From: Solwaraspora sp. WMMD792
Lineage (GTDB): Bacteria > Actinomycetota > Actinomycetes > Mycobacteriales > Micromonosporaceae
Assembly: GCF_029626105.1 (NCBI RefSeq)
Contig: NZ_JARUBH010000009.1
Location: 1,240,001 to 1,304,000, forward strand
Direction: 5' to 3'
Length of the DNA: 64,000 nt
Positions 32,667 to 44,880 of this stretch are shown here, piece after piece; the stretch's first letter is position 1, and each line of letters begins with the position of its first letter. The notes beneath the pieces were generated by a model. The model worked only from the letters and a program-made list of their open reading frames with translations. It was not told where the DNA came from and made no database searches. The translations under genes and the position numbers were made by a program.

Positions 32667-33752
32667 TCAGGAGGCGGTGCAGGTCACCGACGGCGTACCG
32701 CCGGAGGTCCCGCCGATGAAGCCGAAGTTGGTGCTGGCTCCGGCGGCGAGGCTGCCGTTGTAGCTGACGTTGCGGGCGGTCACCGTCGAGCCGCTGGCCG
32801 AGACGGTGGCGTTCCACGCCTGCTGCACGGTCTGCCCACTGGGGTAGTTCAGCGTCACCGTCCAGCCACTGATCGCCGACGAGCCGGCGGTCACCCGTAC
32901 GTCACCCTGGAAGCCACCGGACCAGGTCGAGGCGACGCTGTAGGTCGCGGTGCAGCCGGCCGAACTGGGCGGCGGCGTGGTCGGCGGTGGGGTCGTCGGC
33001 GGAGCGGTGGTCGGCGGCGGCGTGGTCGGTGGGGCGGTGGTCGGCGGCGGGTTGCTGCCGCCGAAGTTCACGTCGCTGCAGAAGTAGTAGGACTGGTCGA
33101 AGTGGCTGGCCTGCCAGATGGTGTAGACCATGTGCCGGCCGGAGCGGCCGGGCGCGGTCGCCGGGATGTCGATCTGCACCCCGTCGGGGACGCTCTGCCA
33201 CTGCGACGCTGGCGTGTTGCCGATCTGGGCGACGAGCTCCAGGTCGCCCCAGCCCAGTGCCTGGCTGATCGGGTTGAAGCCCTGCCGGGTCACGTACACC
33301 CGGATGTAGTCGGCACCGTGGCTGGCCCCGTCGAACAGTCGGACGTTGAACGAGTTGTTGATCGACGTGGCCTGCCAGTTGCCGATGGTGTCCATCGCGT
33401 TGTAGCGGCCGTTCTGGGTGCGTCCGGCGCTGCAGAGCTGACCGTCCGGAATAGCGCCCTGGTGGTTGCCGCCGACGCCTTCGCGGAAGAGGCCGTTCCA
33501 GTTCCACATGGCTTGGGGGTCTGCTTGCCAGGCCTGGTAACACATCGGGTCCTCGGTGGCCATTTCCGGCGCCATGTGGCGGTCGCCCCAGCGCTCGAAG
33601 CAGCCGTACGTGCGGGACGCGGGGCTGACGACCGAACCATGCGCCGAGGCGACGTTGGCCAGCGCCGTGGTCAGTAGCAACCCGGCGGTGACGGCGACGA
33701 CCAGGGCGTACAGCCCCAGCGGTCGGCGACCGGCGGTGGTGAGAGTGGGCAT
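32667..33752 (-). CDS. AA10 lytic polysaccharide monooxygenase with C-terminal CBM2
   Basis: 361 residues. Signal peptide ending ASA, so mature protein begins with His38 (HGSVVSPASRTYGC), the copper-binding N-terminal histidine of the histidine brace; the second histidine is in FDGASHGADYIRVY. The catalytic domain ends near SDVNFGG, followed by a Pro/Thr linker (TTAPPTTPPPTTAPP) and a CBM2 (CTATYSVASTWSGGFQGDV to the C-terminus). It cleaves crystalline cellulose or chitin oxidatively outside the cell. GGAG precedes the ATG. A 13-bp repeat follows the stop. Confidence 0.95.
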   Translation of the reverse strand: MPTLTTAGRRPLGLYALVVAVTAGLLLTTALANVASAHGSVVSPASRTYGCFERWGDRHMAPEMATEDPMCYQAWQADPQAMWNWNGLFREGVGGNHQGAIPDGQLCSAGRTQNGRYNAMDTIGNWQATSINNSFNVRLFDGASHGADYIRVYVTRQGFNPISQALGWGDLELVAQIGNTPASQWQSVPDGVQIDIPATAPGRSGRHMVYTIWQASHFDQSYYFCSDVNFGGSNPPPTTAPPTTPPPTTAPPTTPPPTTPPPSSAGCTATYSVASTWSGGFQGDVRVTAGSSAISGWTVTLNYPSGQTVQQAWNATVSASGSTVTARNVSYNGSLAAGASTNFGFIGGTSGGTPSVTCTAS

Positions 33753-34021
33753 TACGGACTCCAACATCGGTTGGTGCGCGCCGGAGCGGCGCGTTAGGAA
33801 AGCACGGATGATTGCCCGCAAGGGGCGCGTGGCCGTCGCTACTCAGCACGGTCCTGCGGAGAGTTGCCCTGCTCCCCGCCGTAGCTGTCGGCTCCCGAAG
33901 TCGTCCCACCCGAGGATCACATCGAAACTGATCTTTGTCAATGGGGCTTCGTGGCGCCCTGCCGGTTGCTGGCGGCAGGGACGGTCGGTGGTGCGGACCG
34001 GCCGTCCCTGCCGCCGGACGA

Positions 34022-35476
34022 TCAGAGACCGATCTTGCCGGTGCCGGCGCCGTTGGTGACGACGGACTTGACCTGACTCGCGGTGGTCAGCGTGTAGCCG
34101 TACGGGATGCCCGCCGTGCTGCCTGCCGACTGCGGGCTACCGGAGTTGACGAAGTGGTTGTTGCGCTGCACGAGGTCGCCGGGGTCCGAGGCGGCGTAGC
34201 CGACCAGGGTCGGGTCGTCGACGTTCTCGAAGTAGTTGCCCTCGACGAGGACACCTGCATCCATAGTGGAGGCGACGCCGTACTCGTTGTTGTAGTAGTA
34301 GTTGTTGAACACGTGGACGGGGTTGCCGAACCGGACCCGCGGATGACGGGTGCCGGAGCCGTCGAACCAGTTGTGGTGGTAGGTGACGCGCAGGCGGCCG
34401 ACGTCCTGGCCGGCGTTGCTGTCGGAATGGCCGAGGAGCATGGACTTGTCGTGGCCGAAGACGCGGTTCCAGGAGACGGTGATGAAGTCGGAGCCGCGTT
34501 TGATGTCGACGGCGCCGTCGTAGCCGTTGGTGAAGCTGTTGTGGTCGATCCAGATGTTGGTGGCGGATTCCTGGACGTTGATGGCGTCGTCGTTCCAGTT
34601 GCGGAAGTTGATGTTGCGGATGATGACGTTGCGGTCGCCGTTGATGTTGAGGCCGCAGCCGGAGATGGTGGCGGAGGTGCCGGCGCCGAGGATGGTCTTG
34701 TTGGAGCGGACGCGGAGCATGCCGGAGCAGTTGATGGTGCCGGAGACGCGGATGACGGCGGCGCTGGAGGAGCCGACGGCGGATTCGAGGGCGGCGGCGG
34801 TGGTGACGGTGGTGGTGCCGGCGTTGCCGCCGCCGGTGGTGCCGCCGTTCTGGGTGGCCCAGCCGACCATGCCGGTCGGGGTCGGACCCGGCGGCGGGGT
34901 CGGGTCGGGGTTGCCGCCGCCGACGGTGTTCAGCTGCCACTGCTGGTTCCAGCCGTTGAGGTCGCTGTATCCGGCGAGGTAGCCGCCGTCGGCGGTGGAC
35001 CACTCCCAGACGTCGATCACCTTGTTGCTGTGCCGGTTGACGAAGCGGACGTATCCGCTGTCGGAGTCGGCGAGGCGGAAGTGCTGGCGGGTGGTGCCGT
35101 TGTCGGAGTTCTGCACCAGCCGGGTGCCGTCGTTGGCGTCGGGTAGTTCGAGGTACTTGCCGCTGTGCACGGAGCGGATCTTGTAGTATCCGCTGCCGGC
35201 GTCGACGAAGCGCCACTGCTGGACGGCCTGGTCGTTGCGGGCCCACTGGCGGATCTCGGCGCCGTCGTTGGTGGCCCAGTTGTAGACGTCCATCGCCTTG
35301 TTGCTGTGCCGGTTGACGAACACGTAGGTGGCGTTGGTGTCGACGGTGGCGGCCGACGCGGTGGTGACGCCGATCGCGCCGATGGCGGCGGCGGTGATCG
35401 CGGCGGTGGCGCCGGCGAGGATCGCCATCCGCCGGCGTTGGCGGGTGCCGACGGGGGCGGCGGTGCTTCTGGTCAT
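34022..35476 (-). CDS. Pectate lyase (PL1) with N-terminal ricin-type lectin domain
   Basis: 484 residues. Export signal (about 1-43), then a ricin-B/CBM13 domain (about 45-180, NRHSNKAMDVYNWATNDGAE, VRFVNRHSNKVIDVW), a Pro/Gly linker (NPDPTPPPGPTPTG) and a right-handed beta-helix of PL1 (about 200-480). Catalytic-type residues are in IWIDHNSFTN, VDIKRGSDFITVSWN and SGTRHPRVRFGN (Arg). It splits polygalacturonate by beta-elimination in the medium. A perfect GAAAGCGCTTTC upstream suggests LacI-type control. Confidence 0.95.
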   Translation of the reverse strand: MTRSTAAPVGTRQRRRMAILAGATAAITAAAIGAIGVTTASAATVDTNATYVFVNRHSNKAMDVYNWATNDGAEIRQWARNDQAVQQWRFVDAGSGYYKIRSVHSGKYLELPDANDGTRLVQNSDNGTTRQHFRLADSDSGYVRFVNRHSNKVIDVWEWSTADGGYLAGYSDLNGWNQQWQLNTVGGGNPDPTPPPGPTPTGMVGWATQNGGTTGGGNAGTTTVTTAAALESAVGSSSAAVIRVSGTINCSGMLRVRSNKTILGAGTSATISGCGLNINGDRNVIIRNINFRNWNDDAINVQESATNIWIDHNSFTNGYDGAVDIKRGSDFITVSWNRVFGHDKSMLLGHSDSNAGQDVGRLRVTYHHNWFDGSGTRHPRVRFGNPVHVFNNYYYNNEYGVASTMDAGVLVEGNYFENVDDPTLVGYAASDPGDLVQRNNHFVNSGSPQSAGSTAGIPYGYTLTTASQVKSVVTNGAGTGKIGL

Positions 35477-35526
35477 CTTGTGCGATACCTCCGGGGACGG
35501 ACCACGGCAGGTCTGCCGTGGCAGGA

Positions 35527-35538
35527 GAAAGCGCTTTC
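35527..35538. promoter_or_regulatory. LacI-type palindrome upstream of pectate lyase
   Basis: GAAAGCGCTTTC is a perfect 12-bp palindrome about 50 bp before the pectate lyase ATG, flanked by GGA/CTC. Central CG and A/T arms fit a LacI-family operator controlling polysaccharide use. Confidence 0.55.
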
Positions 35539-35718
35539 CTCGCAGGGTATTGACATGCGCCGATCAAGTCAACATGTCCGCCGGCCGGAACCCGGACACC
35601 CGAACGGACTGCGGTGATCTCGGTCCGGCACCCGGCCGGGTGATTCTCGGCGCAACCGCCTGCACCCCGACGGCCCAGCCGGGAAGCTCGCTTAGTAGCG
35701 GACGACGGAGGTGGCGGA

Positions 35719-36093
35719 TTGTCAGCGACCACGGAGGCCTTCTTCGCCGGTCTCGACGAACGCGCTCCCCGGATACCGCCGACGATCGACGGCACGGTGC
35801 GGTTCGACGTGCGGTACCGCGACCACACCGAGCAGTGGCTGCTGCGCTTCGTGGCCGGCGGCGTACAGGCTGAGCGGTCCGGCGCCGACGCGGACTGCGT
35901 CGCCGTCGTCGACGGCCCGCTGTTCGAGCGGCTGCTGCGCGGCGAGGACCGGTTGTCCTCGGCGTTCGTCCGGTACGCGATCACCATCGAAGGCGACTTC
36001 ACCAAGGTGCCGGCCTTCGAATGGCTGCTGCCCGACACCGTCGGCGCCCGTCACCCCCGGCAGCTGGCCGAGGGCTGGGGGAGAGCACGGTGA
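35719..36093 (+). CDS. SCP2-like sterol-carrier domain protein
   Basis: 124 residues from TTG with GGAGGTGGCGGA upstream. The segments GTVRFDVRYRDHTEQWLLRF, CVAVVDGPLFERLLRGED and ITIEGDFTKVPAFEWL match the SCP2 fold, a small hydrophobic-ligand or stress-associated domain. Its TGA overlaps the GTG of the debranching enzyme, so both are translated together. A role beside glycogen or trehalose turnover is unproven. Confidence 0.75.
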   Translation: MSATTEAFFAGLDERAPRIPPTIDGTVRFDVRYRDHTEQWLLRFVAGGVQAERSGADADCVAVVDGPLFERLLRGEDRLSSAFVRYAITIEGDFTKVPAFEWLLPDTVGARHPRQLAEGWGRAR

Positions 36094-38123
36094 AGAACCT
36101 GAGCTACACCAGCATCCTCGACGGCATGATGTTCATGATCAGCGACGGTCGGGGGGACATCCTGCCGTCGGCTGAACTGCCGACCGGACTCTTCGCGTTC
36201 GACATGCGGGTGCTCTCCACCTGGGATCTCACCGTGAACGGCGAAGGGCTGACCGCCCTGTCGGTCGACGACCTGCAGTACTTCGAGTCGCGGTACTTCC
36301 TGGTGCCCGGCGAGCCGACCCACTACGTGGACGCCAACCTCTCGGTGATCCGGCAGCGGTCGGTCGGCGGCGGCCTGTTCCTGGAGCAGCTCACCGTCCT
36401 CAACCACCAGGAAGTGCCGGTAGACCTACGGATTCGTCTCGACATCGGCACCGACTTCGCAGACATCACCGAAATCGCCGACGTACAGAAGAAGGGCAAG
36501 CTCTCGGTCGCCGTCGAAGAAGGCACGCTGCACCTGCTCTACCAGCGGGACAACCAGCGACGCGAGGTCGTCATCTGCAGCAGCGCCGACGCCGCTATCG
36601 ACGACCACGGCATGACCTTCGAGATCCAGGTGGGGCCGCACGACGCCTGGAACACCACACTCCAGGTGGTGCTCTGGAGCCGGGGAGCCGAAGGGCGGGA
36701 CATCCGGGAGGCGGTGCCCACCTACGACACCCCTGCCAAGGTGGAGATGGGCAAGGCGCTCGACGAATGGCTGGCCGACGCGCCGACCCTCACCTGCGAC
36801 TCGGCGAGCCTCGACCAGGCGTACCGCCGCAGCCTCACCGACCTGGCCGCACTGCGGTTCCGGGGGAACACCCGGGGCGAGATGATCTTCGCCGCCGGGC
36901 TGCCCTGGCTGATGGGCAACTTCGGCCGGGACGGGCTCATCACCTGTCTGCAGGCACTGCCCTTCGCCCCGCAGCTCACCCCCGGTGTGCTGCACACCCT
37001 CGCCGACGCGCAGGGCAGCCGGCTCGACGACTTCGCCGAGGAGGAACCGGGCAAGATTCTGCAGGAGTTCCGATACGGCGAACGCGCCGGCTACGAGGAA
37101 ATCGCCGCCTGCCCCTACTACGGCGGCGCCGACACCACCCCGCTGTTCGTCGTCCTGCTCGACGAGTACGAACGGTGGACCGGCGACGCGGACCTGGTCC
37201 GGGAACTCGAGTTCCATGCCCGGCTCGCCCTGGACTGGATCGACGCGTACGGCAACATCATGGGCGACGGATACATCTGGTACGCCTGCCGCAACGAACG
37301 CCTCGGGGTGCAGAACCAGGGGTGGAAGGACTCCGCCGACGCCATCTCCTACCGCGACGGCCGGCTGCCGGTCGGCCCCCGGGCAACCTGCGAACTGCAG
37401 GGCTACGCCTACGACGCGAAACGGCGCGGCGCCCGGCTGGCCCGCCGCTTCTGGGGCGATGCGGCGTACGCCGACCGACTGGAACGCGAGGCGGCCGAGC
37501 TCAAGCGTCGGTTCAACCAGGAATTCTGGATCCCCGACGGCCGGTACTACGCGCTCGGCATGGACGCCGACGGCAACCTGATCGACGCCTGCGCCTCGAA
37601 CATGGGGCACCTGCTGTGGAGCGGCATCGCCGATCGGGACAAGGCCCGGCACGTCGTCGACCACCTGATGAGCCGGCGATTGTTCTCCGGTTGGGGCATC
37701 CGTACCCTCGCCGAGGGCGACGGGCGGTACAGCCCGGTCGGCTACCACAACGGCACGATCTGGCCGTTCGACAACTCGCTCATCGCATGCGGGATGCGTC
37801 GCTACGGCTTCGACGAGGAGGCGGCCAAGGTCGCCGGAGCCATGATCGAGGCCGCGCAGTTCTTCGACGGCCGGCTGCCCGGCGCGTTCACCGGATACGA
37901 CCGGGCGTTGACCAAGTACCCGGTGCAGTTTCCGGCTGCCTGCAGCCCGCACGCCTGGTCGGCCGGGGCGGTACTGATGTTCCTGCGCTCCATGCTCGGC
38001 CTGGACCCCAAGGGTGAACACCTGATCGTCCGCCCGCACCTACCGCGCGACATCGGCCGGATCGAGCTGCTGGACATCCCCGGCCGCTGGGGCCTGGTCG
38101 ACGCGTTCGGCCGCGGGCACTGA
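36090..38123 (+). CDS. Amylo-alpha-1,6-glucosidase / glycogen debranching-type enzyme
   Basis: 677 residues from GTG. An N-terminal GDE_N domain (about 1-205, MRVLSTWDLTVNGEGLTALS) precedes an (alpha/alpha)6 barrel of the amylo-alpha-1,6-glucosidase type (about 265-660, GLPWLMGNFGRDGLITCLQA, YRNERLGVQNQGWKDSADA, YHNGTIWPFDNSLIACGM). The aspartate in GRDGL and the glutamate-rich EEEPGKI segment are family features. It debranches glycogen-like glucans in the cytoplasm. Residue-level specificity is not resolved. A 16-bp repeat spans its stop. Confidence 0.88.
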   Translation: MKNLSYTSILDGMMFMISDGRGDILPSAELPTGLFAFDMRVLSTWDLTVNGEGLTALSVDDLQYFESRYFLVPGEPTHYVDANLSVIRQRSVGGGLFLEQLTVLNHQEVPVDLRIRLDIGTDFADITEIADVQKKGKLSVAVEEGTLHLLYQRDNQRREVVICSSADAAIDDHGMTFEIQVGPHDAWNTTLQVVLWSRGAEGRDIREAVPTYDTPAKVEMGKALDEWLADAPTLTCDSASLDQAYRRSLTDLAALRFRGNTRGEMIFAAGLPWLMGNFGRDGLITCLQALPFAPQLTPGVLHTLADAQGSRLDDFAEEEPGKILQEFRYGERAGYEEIAACPYYGGADTTPLFVVLLDEYERWTGDADLVRELEFHARLALDWIDAYGNIMGDGYIWYACRNERLGVQNQGWKDSADAISYRDGRLPVGPRATCELQGYAYDAKRRGARLARRFWGDAAYADRLEREAAELKRRFNQEFWIPDGRYYALGMDADGNLIDACASNMGHLLWSGIADRDKARHVVDHLMSRRLFSGWGIRTLAEGDGRYSPVGYHNGTIWPFDNSLIACGMRRYGFDEEAAKVAGAMIEAAQFFDGRLPGAFTGYDRALTKYPVQFPAACSPHAWSAGAVLMFLRSMLGLDPKGEHLIVRPHLPRDIGRIELLDIPGRWGLVDAFGRGH

Positions 38124-38142
38124 CCCGCGCGGGCACTGACCC
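38113..38142 (+). repeat. 16-bp tandem duplication across the debranching-enzyme stop
   Basis: GCGGGCACTGACCC occurs at 38113 and 38129; the first includes the TGA. Confidence 0.8.
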
Positions 38143-38252
38143 ATCGGCCACTCACGGTCGCCAGCGGCGCGGCGGGGGAGTAGCCGGGCCGGCGACCGGG
38201 TACCGCGAAGTCACGACGTGACCGACCCGTACGACGAAGGGAAGGACCAACG

Positions 38253-39356
38253 GTGACTTCGACCATGACCCATACCGCCCTTGCCGACCTGGCCACCGCC
38301 CCCGGCCCGTTCGTGTCGCTCTACCTGGACACCAGCGGCCGGGCCCCAGACACCCCCGAGCAGGTCCAACTGCGCTGGCGGGCGGCCCGTCGGCGGTTGG
38401 CCGAGGCAGGCGCGCCCGACCACCTGCTCGACGTGATCGGTGGGCTGACCGGGCGGGCCCATCCCGACGGCGACACCCTGGTGGTGGTCGCCGACGCCGA
38501 CCGGGTGCGGCTGGTACGCCAACTGCCGGAACCACCGGAGCGGGAGATCGCCAGCTACGGTCCGGTCGCGCACCTGCTGCCGCTGCTGCGCTGGGAGCAG
38601 CGGCAGCTGCCCGTGCTGGTGGTGGCGACCGACCGGGTCGGTGCCGAGATCGTCGCCCTGCAGCCGGACGGTGTGGAGGTGACCGAGACGGTCGCCGGGG
38701 AGACGTTGCACATCACCCGGTCGCATCCGGGTGGCTGGTCCCAGCGGCGGTACCAGCAGCGGGCCGAGGACCGGTGGGAGGCCAACGCGACGCTGGTGGC
38801 CGAGCGGCTCACCGAACTGGTCGACGAGGTCCGCCCGCGGGCGGTCGTGGTCACCGGGGACGTCCGGGCGGTGCAGTTCCTGCGGGACAAGTCGCCGACC
38901 CGGGTCGCCGAACTGCTGCACGAGGTGCAGGGCGCCTACGACACCACCGACGCTGCGGTCGAACAGGCCGTCGACGTGGTGGAAGACATCGCCGACGCGG
39001 ACGTGGCCGCCGCCGTGGCGGCGTACCGGCGGGAGATCGGCCAGGCCGACCGGGCCGCCGGTGGGGCGTCGGACACCCTCGCGACGCTGGCCCGTCGCCA
39101 GGTCGACACCCTGCTGCTGGTCGACGGTCCGCAGCTGACGACCCGTTCGGCGTACGCCGGTCCGCAGCCCGACCAGGTGGGTGCCACGGCCGGCGCGGTG
39201 GCCGTCTTCGGAGTGACGGACCCCGTCGAGGTGCCGCTGGGTGACGCCGCCGTGCGGGCCGCCCTCGCCGGCGGCGCCCGACTTGTGGTGGTGCCGGACA
39301 AGCTCGCCGACCAGGTGCCCGACGGCATCGGTGCGATCCTGCGTTACACCGTCTGA
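38253..39356 (+). CDS. Rv2629/baeRF-like protein of hypoxic-response clusters
   Basis: 367 residues from GTG, RBS GGGAAGGA. N-terminal FVSLYLDTSGRAPDTPEQVQ, middle VVVATDRVGAEIVALQPDG and late GGARLVVVPDKLADQVPDG match the bacterial eRF1-like (baeRF/Vms1-related) family that includes Rv2629 of the mycobacterial DosR regulon. Such proteins are proposed to act on stalled ribosomes or in dormancy. The catalytic-type QRRYQQRAEDRWE segment is kept. Its place at the head of the Dos-type island supports the assignment. Confidence 0.8.
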   Translation: MTSTMTHTALADLATAPGPFVSLYLDTSGRAPDTPEQVQLRWRAARRRLAEAGAPDHLLDVIGGLTGRAHPDGDTLVVVADADRVRLVRQLPEPPEREIASYGPVAHLLPLLRWEQRQLPVLVVATDRVGAEIVALQPDGVEVTETVAGETLHITRSHPGGWSQRRYQQRAEDRWEANATLVAERLTELVDEVRPRAVVVTGDVRAVQFLRDKSPTRVAELLHEVQGAYDTTDAAVEQAVDVVEDIADADVAAAVAAYRREIGQADRAAGGASDTLATLARRQVDTLLLVDGPQLTTRSAYAGPQPDQVGATAGAVAVFGVTDPVEVPLGDAAVRAALAGGARLVVVPDKLADQVPDGIGAILRYTV

Positions 39357-39394
39357 CCGGGCGGCCGGGACATCCGACCCGGCTGGCGGGCCGG

Positions 39395-40270
39395 TCAGCG
39401 GTGCGAATGCGGGCGGGCCACCAGCACCGGGCAGTGCGCGTGGTGCACCAGCGTCTGGCTGACCGAGCCGAGCAGCAGCCCGGTGAAGCCACCCCGACCG
39501 CGGGAACCGACCACCACCAGACCTGCCTTGCGGCTCGCCTCGACCATCACCGCGTCCGCCTCGACCCCTTCCAACGGCCGCTGCTCGATAGGCAGGTCCG
39601 GATGGCGTCGCCGGACGGCGGCGACCGCGGCGTCGAGCAGTTCGTCGGCCTCCCGGCGGGCACTGTCGGCCGGCGCCGCGACTTCGGTGCTGTCCCGCAT
39701 CGGACTCGGCCACCACACGTGGAGTACAGCCAGCCCGACCCGGCGCGCGGCGGCTTCGTCGGCCGCGGCGTGCAGGGCCTGCTCCGCGTGCGCCGACCCG
39801 TCGACGCCGACCAGCACCGGGCCCTCCGCCTCGACCGGCGCGTCCGGTGGTCGGACCACCAGCACCGGGGAGTGCGCGTGCCCGGCCACCTGTGAACTGA
39901 CCGAGCCGAGCAGCAGTCCGGTGAAACCGCCGAGGCCCCGACTGCCGACCACCACGAGCTCCGCGTGCCGGGACTCCTCGATCAACGTCGGTGCCCCGCC
40001 GGCCGCCACCTGCCGGGTCTGCACCGTGATGCCGGGCCGCTCGGCGCGCAGCTGCGCGGCGGTCTCGGCGAGCATCCGCTCACCTTCCTCGTTCGGCCCG
40101 GGCAGTTCGCCGTCGTACGGATTGATCGGGATCCCGTACCCGAAGGCGTGCAGATAGCCGTGGACCAGCACCAACGGCGCGCCGTGCCGGACCGCGGCCT
40201 CGGCGGCGTGTCGGGCGGCGCACAGGCTGGCCGGTGATCCGTCCACCCCTGCGACGATCGGGTCACTCAT
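39395..40270 (-). CDS. Tandem-domain universal stress protein
   Basis: 291 residues, two UspA domains (1-145 and 147-291). Each has the ATP-binding pattern: VAGVDGSPAS with [20 protein letters not shown], and VLVGVDGSAHA with [20 protein letters not shown]. Such G-2x-G-9x-G(S/T) proteins bind ATP; mycobacterial relatives (Rv2623, Rv2005c) act in hypoxic growth arrest. ATG overlaps the nitroreductase stop (ATGA). Confidence 0.93.
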   Translation of the reverse strand: MSDPIVAGVDGSPASLCAARHAAEAAVRHGAPLVLVHGYLHAFGYGIPINPYDGELPGPNEEGERMLAETAAQLRAERPGITVQTRQVAAGGAPTLIEESRHAELVVVGSRGLGGFTGLLLGSVSSQVAGHAHSPVLVVRPPDAPVEAEGPVLVGVDGSAHAEQALHAAADEAAARRVGLAVLHVWWPSPMRDSTEVAAPADSARREADELLDAAVAAVRRRHPDLPIEQRPLEGVEADAVMVEASRKAGLVVVGSRGRGGFTGLLLGSVSQTLVHHAHCPVLVARPHSHR

Positions 40271-41244
40271 CGTTCCTCCCGGACCGTGTCGATCACGTCG
40301 GCCGGATCCCGACGTGGCGTCGGTCGGCCGGGCTGACCGTATCCGATCCTGATGACCATTTGTGGTGTTCCGAACCGTCCGAGCGCCAGCCGGAGCTGCT
40401 CGCGGGCCTGAGCGACCTCGATCGGCTGGGACAGCATCGATGCCGCCAGGCCGGCGTCGGTGGCTGCCAACAGCACCCGCTGCAGCGCCTGCCCGGCGGT
40501 CAGCTGGTCGCTCGGCGTGTTGCCGGTCGCGCCGAGCACCGCCACCAGCGGTTCGGACTCGAAATCGCGTCCCGGGGCGCGGCGGGTACTGCCGAACGGT
40601 CGTCGGGGAAGTAGGTCGTGCGGCTCCGCGACCGGTCCACCGGCGGCCGCCGGCACCCCGTCCGGTGCCGGGAAGTGCCGGGTCCACCGGGCCACTTCCG
40701 CCCGGTACCCGGGATCCCGGTCGAGCACCCGGTTGGCGCTGGTGGCGATCTCCGCTACGGCGGTGACGGCGGTTGAGCCGACCACCAGCTCCAGCCAGCC
40801 GCCCTCGGCCCGGGCCGCCTCGATCAGCCGCCGCCGCTCCGGCGGCGGCACCGGGTCCGGCCGCAACGGCAGCCGGTTGCTGTGCCGGCGTGGCACCGCG
40901 GCGTACAGCCGGGACTCGGCCGGCGTGGCCGGCCGCGGCGGTCCGGGCACCAGCCGGGCCAGCAGCCACGGGTCGGCCGGCTCGGGGCGGAGCCGGACCT
41001 CGGCCGGTGTGCCGGCGGCGACCAGGGCGAGCCGTAGATTGAACAGGGCGGCCCCGCAGCCGATCCGGGCGGCCCAGCCGGTCGGATCGCAGGCGGTGAG
41101 CAGCCGGTCCGGGTCGAGCCGGAGCTCGATCGCGCCGTCGACCAGCCGGAACCGCCACGGCTGGCTGTTGTGCAGCGACGGGGCGCGGACCGCCGCGGTC
41201 ACCGCGGTACGCAGCTGGGCCATGGTGAACGTGGTGGTCAGCAT
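40267..41244 (-). CDS. Acg-type nitroreductase family protein
   Basis: 325 residues. N-terminal VRAPSLHNSQPWRFRLVDGA is the hallmark of the Acg/Rv2032 family, and GQALQRVLLAATDAGLAASM and PQMVIRIGYGQPGRPTPRRD lie near the C-terminus. Acg proteins are split nitroreductase folds thought to sequester FMN rather than reduce nitro groups. A DosR-like box lies 36 bp upstream of the ATG. It is divergent from the response regulator and coupled to the following stress protein. Confidence 0.88.
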   Translation of the reverse strand: MLTTTFTMAQLRTAVTAAVRAPSLHNSQPWRFRLVDGAIELRLDPDRLLTACDPTGWAARIGCGAALFNLRLALVAAGTPAEVRLRPEPADPWLLARLVPGPPRPATPAESRLYAAVPRRHSNRLPLRPDPVPPPERRRLIEAARAEGGWLELVVGSTAVTAVAEIATSANRVLDRDPGYRAEVARWTRHFPAPDGVPAAAGGPVAEPHDLLPRRPFGSTRRAPGRDFESEPLVAVLGATGNTPSDQLTAGQALQRVLLAATDAGLAASMLSQPIEVAQAREQLRLALGRFGTPQMVIRIGYGQPGRPTPRRDPADVIDTVREER

Positions 41245-41279
41245 GACTACACGGTGCCCGGTCCGGGCCGGCGCCGGCA

Positions 41280-41293
41280 GGGTCCTACGTCCC
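41280..41293 (-). promoter_or_regulatory. DosR-like box upstream of the Acg gene
   Basis: GGGTCCTACGTCCC has the GGG(N)6GTCCC form of the DosR binding site (consensus core GGGACT-N2-3-GTCCC). It stands 36 bp before the Acg start codon, where it would activate the minus-strand promoter. Confidence 0.55.
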
Positions 41294-41408
41294 GGATCCT
41301 CCCGGGCCACCGGGCCCGTCCGTCTCGCCTGCCGCGCCCCACCGTCACCTGCCGGGCCCCACCGCCACCGGCACCCGGTCCCGTCCGGCCCGTCCGGTCC
41401 CGGTGCCC

Positions 41409-41422
41409 GGGACTTTGGTCCC
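41409..41422 (+). promoter_or_regulatory. DosR-like box upstream of the response regulator
   Basis: GGGACTTTGGTCCC matches the core of the mycobacterial DosR consensus TTSGGGACTWWAGTCCCSAA in 12-13 of 14 positions. It ends 24 bp before a candidate -10 (TAGAAA, 41447-41452), next to where the -35 would stand, a normal activator position. It implies autoactivation. Confidence 0.75.
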
Positions 41423-41458
41423 TGGCCGCCGCGCCCCGCGACAGGGTAGAAACAGGGG

Positions 41459-42097
41459 ATGATCCGCGTCTTCCTGCTCGACGACCATGAGGTCGTCCGC
41501 CGTGGCCTTGCCGACCTGCTGCAGAGCAGCGGCGACATCGAGGTGATCGGCGAGTCCGGGTCCGCGCAGGAGGCGGCCCGGCGCATCCCGGCGCTGCGCC
41601 CGGACGTGGCGATTCTCGACGCTCGACTGCCGGACGGCAACGGCATCGACGTCTGCCGCGACGTGCGGGCCGTCGACTCGTCCATCAACGGGCTCATCCT
41701 CACCTCGTACGAGGACGACGAAGCGCTCTTCGCCGCGATCATGGCCGGTGCAGCCGGCTACGTGCTCAAGCAGATCCGGGGCACCGACCTGGTGGACGCG
41801 GTGCGCCGGGTGGCGGCCGGCCAGTCGCTGCTCGACCCGGCGGTGACCCGCCGGGTGCTGGAGCGAATCCGCAGCGGGGTCGAGGAGCCGCACGAGCTGA
41901 AGTCGCTCACCGAGCAGGAACGCCGGATCCTGGAGTACGTCGCCGAAGGGCTGACCAACCGGGAGATCGCCGGCAAGATGTTCCTTGCCGAGAAGACCGT
42001 GAAGAACTACGTCTCCAGTCTGCTCGCCAAGCTCGGCCTGGAACGGCGGACCCAGGCGGCGGTGCTCGCCACCCGGCTGCTCGGCCCGCGTCACTGA
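41459..42097 (+). CDS. dosR: DosR/DevR-like NarL-family response regulator
   Basis: 212 residues. Receiver domain (1-120) with D8/D9, phospho-acceptor D54 (AILDARLPDGNGIDVC), T82 and K104, the same numbers as in M. tuberculosis DosR. LuxR HTH at about 148-207 (LTEQERRILEYVAEGLTNRE, MFLAEKTVKNYVSSLLAKLG, ERRTQAAV) is close to DosR by memory of that sequence. It should activate genes with DosR boxes under hypoxia, NO or CO. It carries such a box in its own promoter. The kinase gene is convergent, not downstream as in mycobacteria. Confidence 0.9.
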   Translation: MIRVFLLDDHEVVRRGLADLLQSSGDIEVIGESGSAQEAARRIPALRPDVAILDARLPDGNGIDVCRDVRAVDSSINGLILTSYEDDEALFAAIMAGAAGYVLKQIRGTDLVDAVRRVAAGQSLLDPAVTRRVLERIRSGVEEPHELKSLTEQERRILEYVAEGLTNREIAGKMFLAEKTVKNYVSSLLAKLGLERRTQAAVLATRLLGPRH

Positions 42098-42110
42098 CCC
42101 TCGGCCAGGT

Positions 42111-44879
<2,769 letters not shown>

Positions 44880-44880
<1 letters not shown>

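Noticed and set aside
38124-38252. DosR box before the Rv2629-like gene
   Set aside because: GGGAAGGACC was considered but lacks the GTCCC half; nothing in this gap fits the inverted-repeat frame.
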